Below, one piece after another: positions 1 to 5,089 of a stretch of DNA of 5,089 nucleotides; position 1 is the first letter of the stretch, and each line of letters begins with the position of its first letter. The notes beneath the pieces were generated by a model that did not search any database, was not told the origin of the DNA, and was given only the letters and a program-made list of their open reading frames with translations. This DNA is from Methanoregulaceae archaeon (GTDB lineage: Archaea; Halobacteriota; Methanomicrobia; Methanomicrobiales; Methanospirillaceae): contig JACTVF010000199.1 of assembly GCA_019695435.1 (NCBI GenBank), positions 1 to 5,089 of the forward strand, given 5' to 3'. A program made the translations under genes and the position numbers.

Positions 1-1
1 G

Positions 2-343
2 TCCGACTTCTTTGTTGTGCAGGACAACGAGCAGGCAAAGGAGGTTATCAAGCACATCACCAACAAGGGCAAGTACCCGTTCTGTTACCAGAAACTCGAC
101 GATGGCGCAACCATCCACACCTGCACCGCAGTCTTTGGCCGGACTGCGGGGAGCTGCACGGCAATTTCGGACTATGCGGAGAGGATCTACGATCTCTTTT
201 CCATACCGCTTGTGAGCATGGTCTTTGTAAAGACCGCAAAAGGGGTCGTGCTCTCGTCGCTTGCGCCCACGCGCTACACCCACCTCTCCGACGAGGAGCG
301 CACGCTGCTTTCCGCATACCGGGAGCATCAGGAGTTCCTATGA
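2..343 (+). CDS. RLAN-like domain protein, 5' end outside or at the window edge
   Basis: The reading frame is open from base 2 to a TGA at 341-343, giving 113 visible residues. The C-terminal half resembles the RLAN domain found at the N-terminus of bacterial RimK-like ATP-grasp ligases. It has a 'VFGRT' strand (44-48), then 'AERIYDLFSIPLVSMVF' (59-75), corresponding to the 'ARQLFEVFPCPILLVEF'-type segment I recall from that family, then a strand and 'LSDEERTLLSAYREH'. In bacteria this domain is fused to the ligase; here it is a separate polypeptide whose stop overlaps the ligase start (ATGA). It probably partners with or helps substrate recognition by the ligase, which is inference. The true start is not visible. 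Base 1 is G, compatible with the last base of a start codon giving M-SDFFVVQDNE, so the protein could be nearly complete at about 114 residues, shorter than a full RLAN domain. An internal GTG at 17 is a less likely start. Confidence 0.7.
   Translation, partial: SDFFVVQDNEQAKEVIKHITNKGKYPFCYQKLDDGATIHTCTAVFGRTAGSCTAISDYAERIYDLFSIPLVSMVFVKTAKGVVLSSLAPTRYTHLSDEERTLLSAYREHQEFL
330..334 (+). promoter_or_regulatory. Shine-Dalgarno site for the ATP-grasp gene
   Basis: AGGAG lies 5 bases before the ATG at 340, inside the end of the preceding gene. It supports the ATG that overlaps the upstream stop as the real start, and therefore supports the ligase being made as a separate protein rather than as a fusion with the RLAN-like part. 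Confidence 0.65.
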
Positions 344-1212
344 GCCGGCTTGGAATTTTCGTTGACAGGAAAACCCTCTCCAACTCCGAGCAGCTCAATG
401 CCCTGATCCACTGCCGGGACGTGGCCGAGGGTCTGGGGCACAACGCGGAATTTCTCTTCCCGGTCGATATCAGCAAAATCCCGAAGATGGATGCGCTCTT
501 CATCCGGGCCCGGACCGACCCGATGAACATCACGTACGTCGCCGCCCGGATGGCAGATTTCCACGGTATCCCGGTCATCGATGACTCGGATTCCATCCAG
601 ATCTGCGGCGACAAGATCAACATGTACTCCCACCTCATAAAAAAGAACGTCGCACTCCCAAAGACGGTCTTTCTCTCGAAAAACGATCTCTGTGTCGAGC
701 GGGTTTCGCAGCTCTTCGATACGCTGGGGACGCCTCTCATCATCAAGGAACCGTCGACCTCGTTCTCGCTCCGGGTCGAAAAGGTCATGGACATCGCCGG
801 GTTCTTCCGGGTCGCCCGGCGGTTCATCAAGATGTCGGACTGGATCGTCGTCCAGCAGTTCGTGGAGAGCACCTATGACTGGCGGGTCGGCGTCCTTGGC
901 GGAAAACTCCTGTATGCCTGCAAGTACACGATCCCCTCGGTGACCTTTAAGATACAGGCATCGGTAAATGGCCATATCGTATACTGTGGCGTCGAGAGCA
1001 TGCCCGAGAATGCAGTCCCGCCCCATGTCGTCCAGCTCGGGATCGACGCGGCGAACGCAATAGGGAACGGGCTGTACGGCGTGGATATCAAGAACAACAA
1101 CGGCGATGCCTGTGTGATAGAGGTCAACGACAACCCGTCGCTTGAGAGCGGCGAGGATGCCCACTATCCCCATGTTTACGAACGGATCGTCAACCACCTT
1201 TTTGCAGCGTGA
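340..1212 (+). CDS. RimK-like ATP-grasp amino-acid/peptide ligase
   Basis: 290-residue cytoplasmic ligase of the RimK-like ATP-grasp superfamily, which activates a carboxylate as an acyl-phosphate and joins it to an amine. Visible landmarks: a pre-ATP-grasp domain with 'DALFIRARTD' (51-60) and 'GIPVIDDSDSIQICGDKINMY' (76-96), the nucleotide lysine in 'LIIKEP' (Lys136), the hinge 'WIVVQQFVE' (168-176), 'DWRVGVLGGK' (180-189), 'GLYGVDIK' (244-251), and the metal-binding 'VIEVNDNPSLESG' (259-271; Glu261, Asn263, Asn265). It matches the catalytic half of bacterial RLAN-ATP-grasp proteins better than RimK, CofF or MptN. The loop after Lys136 reads 'PSTSFSLRVEKV', where bacterial relatives usually have a serine-arginine-glycine; this loop normally closes over ATP. 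It starts by an ATGA overlap with the RLAN-like gene and ends 6 bases before the next gene. Family assignment is firm; the substrate is unknown. Confidence 0.9.
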   Translation: MSRLGIFVDRKTLSNSEQLNALIHCRDVAEGLGHNAEFLFPVDISKIPKMDALFIRARTDPMNITYVAARMADFHGIPVIDDSDSIQICGDKINMYSHLIKKNVALPKTVFLSKNDLCVERVSQLFDTLGTPLIIKEPSTSFSLRVEKVMDIAGFFRVARRFIKMSDWIVVQQFVESTYDWRVGVLGGKLLYACKYTIPSVTFKIQASVNGHIVYCGVESMPENAVPPHVVQLGIDAANAIGNGLYGVDIKNNNGDACVIEVNDNPSLESGEDAHYPHVYERIVNHLFAA

Positions 1213-1218
1213 TCGTTT

Positions 1219-1713
1219 TTGACGGAAAACTGGCCGCTTCGTGCTGAAGCTATCTGTATGAACTGCGGGGGGTCCTGCTGCGATGACGCACATCCACCCA
1301 TATCCATGAACTGCCACCAGAGACTGATCACAGCAGGTGTTTCCCCGACTGCATTTGAGACTCTCGGCTACCGGCGGCTCCGTACACATCCTGACCATAC
1401 CTGCATTCTCATGAAGGACAGCATGTGCCTGATCCACGCGATAAAACCCGAGACCTGCCGTGCGGGGCCGTTTACCTTCGATGTGGACGGCGATATGATT
1501 CGGATCTTCTTAAAGCATGCATCTGTCTGCCCTGTTGTCACGCTCTTAAAAGAGGTGCCCGAGGCGTACGGTCAGCAGTTTGACCTGGCCCTGAAGAATA
1601 TCTCAAATCTCGTCGACCATCTCACGGATGAGGAGATTGACGCCATCAACCGGATCGACGAACCCGATACGGATCTGGTTGTGGCAATCCCACGGGGACA
1701 CCGGTACGTATGA
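1219..1713 (+). CDS. YkgJ-family cysteine-cluster protein
   Basis: 164-residue soluble protein with the YkgJ (UPF0153) cysteine pattern: C13-x2-C16-G-G-S-C20-C21 near the N-terminus, Cys32, then 'HTCILMKDSMCLIHAIKPETCRAGPF' across 61-84 (Cys62, Cys70, Cys80), and Cys104. The family is presumed to bind a metal (zinc or an Fe-S cluster); its biochemistry is poorly known. The TTG at 1219 is chosen as start because the only nearby alternative, ATG at 1258, would lose Cys13, the first cysteine of the motif. Neither start has a clear ribosome-binding site, so translation probably depends on coupling to the ligase stop 6 bases upstream. The preceding stop is in the same reading frame. Its own stop overlaps the ATG of the GCS2 gene (ATGA). 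The position between two amide ligases suggests a role in the same pathway, such as metal delivery or product modification, which is inference. Confidence 0.85.
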   Translation: MTENWPLRAEAICMNCGGSCCDDAHPPISMNCHQRLITAGVSPTAFETLGYRRLRTHPDHTCILMKDSMCLIHAIKPETCRAGPFTFDVDGDMIRIFLKHASVCPVVTLLKEVPEAYGQQFDLALKNISNLVDHLTDEEIDAINRIDEPDTDLVVAIPRGHRYV

Positions 1714-2822
1714 CGATTGGAACAGAACACGAATACTCGGTCAACGACGCACAGTTTACGGCGCTTCCCGTCTCCGACCAGATCATCAAATCGATCTGCG
1801 GGAGTTTCGCAAGCGAGATCCTCTTTGGCGAGGTCAAGCTGGGAAAGGAACTCCAGAAGACCGTGCTCGAATTTATCCCGCGTGTCCCGGCGTCCGGCCC
1901 TCTTGCGCTGGAATCGATGCTCATGCAGGGGATCCGGAAATTCTACCATATCTTTCCCACCCAGTACCACCTCCTCGGCCTTGGGATGCACCCTACCCTG
2001 ACGCCCGGCCGGACTGCCGTCTGGGATCATGACGAGGGGGAGTACTACGAAGCCTACGACCGGCTGTTCAATATCCGGCAGCACGGGTGGCTCAACATCC
2101 AGGCGCTCCAGGTCAACCTCTCGTACACGGGAGAAAAAGACCTGCTCATGCAGTACAACCGGATCCGCACCCTCCTCCCGTATATCGTCGCCCTTACGGC
2201 ATCCTCTCCCATGGTAGAGGGCCGTCTGACCGGGACAATGGATAACCGGCTCATCTATTACCGGGAGAACCAGAAGGAGATCCCGCAGATTTGTAACGGC
2301 ATCATTCCGGCGCGGCTCCGGTCAGTGGCGGAGTACCAGAAGGCGCAGGAGCAGATCTTTACCGAGCTTCGGGCACGGGATGCAGAAATCCTCTGCGAGG
2401 AGTGGCTCAATTCGAGCGGACTCATCATCCGGTTCTCCCGGGGCTGCCTCGAGATCAAGGCGCCGGACGAGCAGGAATGCATCCGCTCTGACATGGCAGT
2501 CGCCGCGCTGGTGACCTCGCTCCTGCGCTGCCCGACCCTCCCGGTCGAAACGGATCAGGACGCACTGCTCGCACTCACGGAATTGGCGATACAGAAGGGT
2601 ACGGCAGACCTTGGACCGGAACTTGAAGCATTGTACCGCCGGGCATGGCAGCGGGCGACCGCTGAAGAGCGGCAATATCTCCCCGTTATTGAGAACAGGA
2701 TCACAAACGGCAGCCTTGCCGAACAGATGGCGGAACGGTACCGTTCTGAAAATGCGATCGAGCCGATCCTCGCCAACATGGCGCACTGTCTCCGGGTGAA
2801 CAAGCCGTACGGGATGGGATGA
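1710..2822 (+). CDS. GCS2-family carboxylate-amine ligase (glutamate-cysteine ligase type 2 / YbdK-like)
   Basis: 370-residue enzyme with the glutamine-synthetase-like fold of the GCS2 family, which forms an amide bond from a carboxylate (classically the gamma-carboxyl of glutamate) and an amine with ATP hydrolysis. Landmarks: 'TIGTEHEYSV' at 2-11 (catalytic acidic cluster, Glu6 and Glu8), 'ELQKTVLEFIPRVP' (47-60), 'GLGMHPTLTP' (90-99; the family's 'GTHPF'-like strand), 'LQVNLSYTGE' (133-142; replaces the usual 'QVHVG'), 'ALTASSPMVEGRLTGTMDNR' (161-180), and 'RFSRGCLEIKAPDEQEC' (241-257; equivalent to 'EVRVMD'). The ATG lies only a few residues before the first motif, so the start is well placed; a weak GGGG at 1694-1697 is the only upstream purine run. 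Length is typical of the family. It shares an ATGA overlap with the YkgJ gene and is the last gene before a terminator. The name does not prove gamma-glutamylcysteine synthesis. Confidence 0.87.
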   Translation: MTIGTEHEYSVNDAQFTALPVSDQIIKSICGSFASEILFGEVKLGKELQKTVLEFIPRVPASGPLALESMLMQGIRKFYHIFPTQYHLLGLGMHPTLTPGRTAVWDHDEGEYYEAYDRLFNIRQHGWLNIQALQVNLSYTGEKDLLMQYNRIRTLLPYIVALTASSPMVEGRLTGTMDNRLIYYRENQKEIPQICNGIIPARLRSVAEYQKAQEQIFTELRARDAEILCEEWLNSSGLIIRFSRGCLEIKAPDEQECIRSDMAVAALVTSLLRCPTLPVETDQDALLALTELAIQKGTADLGPELEALYRRAWQRATAEERQYLPVIENRITNGSLAEQMAERYRSENAIEPILANMAHCLRVNKPYGMG

Positions 2823-2830
2823 GGTTTTTT

Positions 2831-2862
2831 ATCCGGGAACAGGCCCGGATTTTTTCTTTTTT
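2831..2862 (+). terminator. Hairpin plus T-tract terminator of the four-gene cassette
   Basis: A perfect 7-base stem, ATCCGGG (2831-2837) and CCCGGAT (2844-2850), with a 6-base loop is followed by TTTTTCTTTTTT. A second T-run (2825-2830) precedes the stem. It lies 8 bases after the GCS2 stop. T-rich tracts are sufficient for termination in archaea, so this is a convincing end to the operon. Confidence 0.8.
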
Positions 2863-2878
2863 GGATTTTGGGAAATGA

Positions 2879-2935
2879 ATCCGGCATTTTTCCGGATAAA
2901 TTTATTTTCCCGGGTTGCGGTGTTTGTTCCGGGAA
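2879..2935. repeat. Two further CCGG hairpins behind the terminator
   Basis: ATCCGG (2879-2884) pairs with CCGGAT (2892-2897) over a 7-base loop. TTCCCGG (2907-2913) pairs with CCGGGAA (2929-2935) over a 15-base loop. The first shares its arm sequence with the terminator stem at 2831-2850, so three CCGG-centred hairpins follow each other. They may be back-up terminators or 3'-end RNA structure. Confidence 0.5.
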
Positions 2936-3010
2936 TGTTTCTTGTTTTACCGCAGGTCAGAGATCTTACCATTTAGTCCTCATTATCCCTTGGATTACCC
3001 TGATGCCCCG

Positions 3011-3117
3011 CCCCAAATCCGGGCTCAATACGAGCCCCGATCCCCCTCTCCCACCCCAAAAAGAAGCCCGTATCGGGCTCCGTTTCAGAATAACCCCAAA
3101 TAGGGCTTATTTTCGAG
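3011..3117. repeat. Degenerate repeats built on CCCCAAAT / GGGCTY, with nested hairpins
   Basis: Two similar ~24-base units begin with CCCCAAAT and end with CGAG: 3011-3034 (CCCCAAATCCGGGCTCAA then TACGAG) and 3094-3117 (CCCCAAATAGGGCTTATT then TTCGAG). A third CCCCAAA occurs at 3054. Between and within them are two perfect hairpins: GGGCTC (3021-3026) with GAGCCC (3032-3037), and AGCCCG (3065-3070) with CGGGCT (3074-3079). A further related string, GGGCTCAATTTGGACG, lies at 3247-3262. These may be remnants of a dispersed intergenic repeat; no intact mobile element is visible. Confidence 0.5.
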
Positions 3118-3341
3118 AACGGACAAATTAAAACGGACTTGATAATGCGGTTCTTTTGGCTGATCAGAGGTTAAATTGGCATTCGCACGATCCGGAAAAC
3201 AGTGGCCTCCAGAACGTGAATATGAGGCTGTGAAGGGTATTATATGGGGCTCAATTTGGACGTATTTTGGAAAATGGAGGCGTTTATAGGCTCCGAATTT
3301 AGAGAGAGGACAATCGGACCGTTTTACGGGCGTTTTTCAGG

Positions 3342-3363
3342 GCAGTGAGATATTTTTTACTGC
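3342..3363. other. AT-rich hairpin
   Basis: GCAGT (3342-3346) pairs with ACTGC (3359-3363). Allowing G-T pairs, the stem extends to about 9 pairs with a 4-base loop. Its T-run falls inside the 3' arm rather than after it, so it is not a classic terminator. It lies 15 bases before a GC-rich hairpin, and the two may form one structured transcript or 3' end. Confidence 0.35.
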
Positions 3364-3378
3364 ATGAACGTCACTGAT

Positions 3379-3410
3379 CCGCCGCGGGGGCGTCCCTCCG
3401 GGGGCGGCGG
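3379..3410. other. Strong GC-rich hairpin, possible structured RNA
   Basis: CCGCCGC (3379-3385) pairs perfectly with GCGGCGG (3404-3410). Inside, GGGGG (3386-3390) can pair with CCC and CC (3394-3399, one bulged T) over a CGT loop, leaving only four unpaired G. Nearly the whole 32 bases can therefore fold. It is flanked by the near-identical octamers CACTGATC (3372-3379, overlapping the first arm by one base) and CACTCATC (3411-3418). No T-tract follows, so a simple terminator is unlikely. Confidence 0.45.
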
Positions 3411-3464
3411 CACTCATCGTACCTTGTGAGGGGAGAAGCAACAATATCTCCATACATCCATAAT

Positions 3465-3481
3465 AATTTTCATTGAAAATT
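3465..3481. promoter_or_regulatory. Perfect 17-base inverted repeat upstream of the acyl-CoA synthetase gene (candidate operator)
   Basis: AATTTTCATTGAAAATT has two perfect 7-base arms around a 3-base centre and ends 83 bases before the ATG. It lies within the most AT-rich stretch of the leader (TAATAATTTT at 3461-3470), where a TATA-like element would be expected, so a dimeric regulator bound here could block or guide transcription initiation. AT-rich sequence produces such palindromes by chance fairly often, and no canonical TTTATATA box is visible. Confidence 0.35.
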
Positions 3482-3547
3482 CTACAAAACCGATACTGAC
3501 AGGTGCCTGCACAATCCTCATTAACCCCGCACTGGCAATATCACTAC

Positions 3548-3552
3548 AGGAG
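3548..3552 (+). promoter_or_regulatory. Ribosome-binding site for the acyl-CoA synthetase gene
   Basis: AGGAG lies 12 bases before the ATG at 3565, a rather long but usable spacing. It supports that ATG, which also places the first family motif ('LLSEADGYELLKNYGIPVP') right at the N-terminus. Confidence 0.5.
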
Positions 3553-3564
3553 CAAACTGCCACT

Positions 3565-5089
3565 ATGTCAAGTACCCTGCTTTCCGAAGCGGATGGCTAT
3601 GAACTGCTGAAAAACTATGGGATACCGGTGCCCCGGCATGTGGTCGTCCGCACCGCAGAAGAAGCGGGACGGGCGTCGGACGGGATCGGGTTCCCGCTCG
3701 TGGCAAAGATCGTCTCGCCTCAGGTTATCCACAAGAGCGATGCAGGCGGCGTCATCACCGGCATCACGTCTGCCGCCGCGGCAGAAAAAGCATTTGCCGC
3801 CATCACGCAGAATGTCCGGGCAGCGTATCCTGAGGCAGAGATCGAAGGGATCATCCTCGAGGCAGAGCAGGAACCGGGTCTCGAACTGATCATCGGGGGA
3901 AAGACCGACCCGGCGTTCGGAAAGGTGATCACGATCGGCATGGGAGGCACACTTGTCGAACTGCTCCGTGATGTTGCGATCCGGATCCTTCCGGTCGGCG
4001 ATGACGAGATCCGTACCATGATCCGCAGCCTCAGGGGATACCCCTTGATCGCCGGCTTCCGGCACGCTGCCCCCCGTGACGAGGCAGCGCTTGTTGCAAT
4101 CGCCGGGGCGCTGGTGCGCATGTTCCTTGAGCATCAGGAAATCCGGGAGTTCGATATCAACCCGGTCATCCTGTACGGAGAGGGCGGCTGTGCGGTAGAC
4201 GCACGGATTTACACCGACGATGCGGTTGAACCGGCCTCCGGGGCGGAGCCGGAGGTAGTACTGCCGGATACCACGATGGAGATCCGGTCAGTTGCTGTGG
4301 TCGGCGCATCGCAGGATCCCGGCAAAGTCGGGTATGCGATCTGCCGGAACATGCTGGGCTTTACCGGCTCCCTTTACCCGGTCAACCCGAAAAATACGGA
4401 GATCCTCGGGAAGACTGCCTACCCGTCGCTTGCTGCCATCCCGGGGCCGGTGGATGTGGCGGTGATCGCAATCCCGGCACCGGGCGTCCCGGCAATCGTG
4501 GAGGAAGCAGGCAGGAAAAAGATCCCGCTGGTCATCATCATCTCATCGGGGTTCCGTGAGACCGGGCCGGCCGGAAAAGCGCTCGAAGAGCAGGTGCTTG
4601 CTTCCGCACGGAAATACGGCATCCGGGTCATGGGCCCCAACTGCCTCGGGTTCATGCTCCCGGCGCGGGGGATCAATACTACGTTCGACTCGGTCTCTCC
4701 CCGGCCCGGCTCCATCGCGTTCATCTCGCAGAGCGGGGCGATCATCACCACGATTGTGGACTGGAGCCTGCCCGAGGAGATTGGGTTTTCCGCCGTGATC
4801 TCCGTGGGCAACCAGCTGGACCTTACCTTTGAAGATTTTATTACATGGACTGGTGCAGACCCGGCGACAAACGCGATCATCCTGTATGTAGAGGAGATCC
4901 GTAACGGGCGGCATTTCATGGAGACCGTCAGCCGGATTACCCCGGTAAAACCCGTGATCGTGATAAAATCCGGCTCGTCAGAGATCGGGCAGAAGGCCGC
5001 CTCATCGCACACGGGCTCCCTTGCCGGCAGTTTTGCGGTCTATCTGGCAGCGTTCCGGCAGGCAGGGATGATCCCGGTCCGATCGATCC
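3565..5089 (+). CDS. NDP-forming acyl-CoA (acetate-CoA ligase) synthetase, beta-alpha fusion, 3' end outside window
   Basis: 508 codons are visible with no stop; about 190 more are expected from family size. The family interconverts acyl-CoA + ADP + Pi and acid + CoA + ATP through a phosphohistidine. Residues 1-230 form the ATP-grasp (beta) part: 'LLSEADGYELLKNYGIPVP' (5-23 region), Lys48, the beta histidine His56 in 'HKSDAGGV', 'GGKTDPAFGKV' (111-121), 'FDINPV' (196-201) and 'VDAR' (211-214). From about 238 comes the alpha part: the CoA-binding Rossmann segment 'VAVVGAS' (243-249), 'GPNCLG' (357-362), 'SQSGA' (388-392), and 'SHTGSLAGS' with the catalytic His482. All key residues seen are intact. 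The beta part precedes the alpha part, whereas fused archaeal and bacterial relatives are usually alpha-beta. Acetate is the default substrate guess, but aryl or branched acids are equally possible. It appears separately transcribed from the upstream cassette. Confidence 0.92.
   Translation, partial: MSSTLLSEADGYELLKNYGIPVPRHVVVRTAEEAGRASDGIGFPLVAKIVSPQVIHKSDAGGVITGITSAAAAEKAFAAITQNVRAAYPEAEIEGIILEAEQEPGLELIIGGKTDPAFGKVITIGMGGTLVELLRDVAIRILPVGDDEIRTMIRSLRGYPLIAGFRHAAPRDEAALVAIAGALVRMFLEHQEIREFDINPVILYGEGGCAVDARIYTDDAVEPASGAEPEVVLPDTTMEIRSVAVVGASQDPGKVGYAICRNMLGFTGSLYPVNPKNTEILGKTAYPSLAAIPGPVDVAVIAIPAPGVPAIVEEAGRKKIPLVIIISSGFRETGPAGKALEEQVLASARKYGIRVMGPNCLGFMLPARGINTTFDSVSPRPGSIAFISQSGAIITTIVDWSLPEEIGFSAVISVGNQLDLTFEDFITWTGADPATNAIILYVEEIRNGRHFMETVSRITPVKPVIVIKSGSSEIGQKAASSHTGSLAGSFAVYLAAFRQAGMIPVRSI

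Larger units (their letters stand above)
2823..3564 (+). other. Long intergenic region without a convincing gene
   Basis: About 740 bases separate the cassette from the acyl-CoA synthetase gene. The only reading frame of note (2868-3131, 87 codons) has proline-rich, domain-free content and overlaps hairpins and repeats, so it is not called. Composition shifts to AT-rich, with G-runs and T-runs, from about 3080 to 3370. Contents described separately are the operon terminator, CCGG hairpins, GGGCTY repeats, a GC-rich hairpin, and a palindrome near the downstream gene. No tRNA or rRNA was recognised. Confidence 0.7.

Noticed and set aside
57..872. Minus-strand open frame of 271 codons
   Set aside because: It overlaps the RLAN-like and ATP-grasp genes antisense, with Arg/Ser-rich content typical of a shadow frame in GC-rich DNA.
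328..1437. Long open frame on the minus strand (369 codons)
   Set aside because: It runs opposite the ATP-grasp and YkgJ genes, which have clear family motifs. Its content is a low-complexity mirror of codon bias and contains no recognisable domain.
1710..2822. Calling the GCS2 protein a true glutamate-cysteine ligase (gshA)
   Set aside because: The family signature is clear but substrate specificity is not. Most methanogens are not known to make glutathione, and the operon context suggests another product.
3011..3117. Possible CRISPR array from short repeats
   Set aside because: The repeats are degenerate, only two or three in number, and their spacing is irregular (43 and 40 bases between CCCCAAA starts) with the intervening sequence itself repetitive; no cas gene is nearby.
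2868..3131. 87-codon plus-strand frame in the intergenic region
   Set aside because: It has no ribosome-binding site, covers hairpins and repeats, and is proline-rich with no domain; likely chance.
3138..3168. C/D-box-like strings (TGATAA ... CTGA) suggesting a guide RNA
   Set aside because: The C-box match is poor, and no paired C'/D' boxes or guide-length spacing could be found.
4419..5012. 197-codon minus-strand frame opposite the acyl-CoA synthetase
   Set aside because: The plus strand encodes conserved CoA-binding and phosphohistidine motifs across the same stretch; this is a shadow.

Overview
The window looks like chromosomal DNA from a methanogenic archaeon, most likely one of the Methanomicrobiales (the Methanoregula / Methanosphaerula / Methanospirillum group). 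This is inferred from moderately GC-rich coding DNA with heavy use of CGG (Arg) and ATC (Ile) codons, AT-rich intergenic DNA with a poly-T terminator, ATGA gene overlaps, and an ADP-forming acyl-CoA synthetase. The genus call is a judgement from gene content and style, not a proven assignment. All recognisable genes lie on the + strand.

Bases 2-2822 hold a tightly packed four-gene cassette. First comes the 3' part of a gene whose product resembles the RLAN domain (the N-terminal domain of RimK-like ATP-grasp ligases). It is followed by a stand-alone RimK-like ATP-grasp ligase, a small YkgJ-type cysteine-cluster protein, and a GCS2-family carboxylate-amine ligase (glutamate-cysteine ligase 2 / YbdK-like). 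Two junctions are ATGA overlaps and the third has a 6-base gap, so the genes are almost certainly co-transcribed and translationally coupled. Two different ATP-dependent amide-bond-forming enzymes in one operon suggest a pathway that builds a small peptide-like metabolite or adds amino acids to a protein or cofactor. The cysteine-cluster protein may bind or deliver metal, or modify the product. The substrate cannot be read from sequence. A hairpin plus T-tract terminator follows directly.

Bases 2823-3564 (about 740 bases) contain no convincing gene. They hold a run of CCGG-containing hairpins, a set of degenerate GGGCTY-containing repeats that may be remnants of a dispersed element, a strong GC-rich hairpin, and a perfect 17-base inverted repeat upstream of the next gene.

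Bases 3565-5089 hold the first ~508 codons of an NDP-forming acyl-CoA synthetase, cut off by the window edge. Its ATP-grasp (beta) part precedes its CoA-binding/phosphohistidine (alpha) part, the reverse of the common fused order. It probably interconverts acyl-CoA + ADP + Pi with the acid + ATP + CoA, and has no obvious functional link to the upstream cassette.
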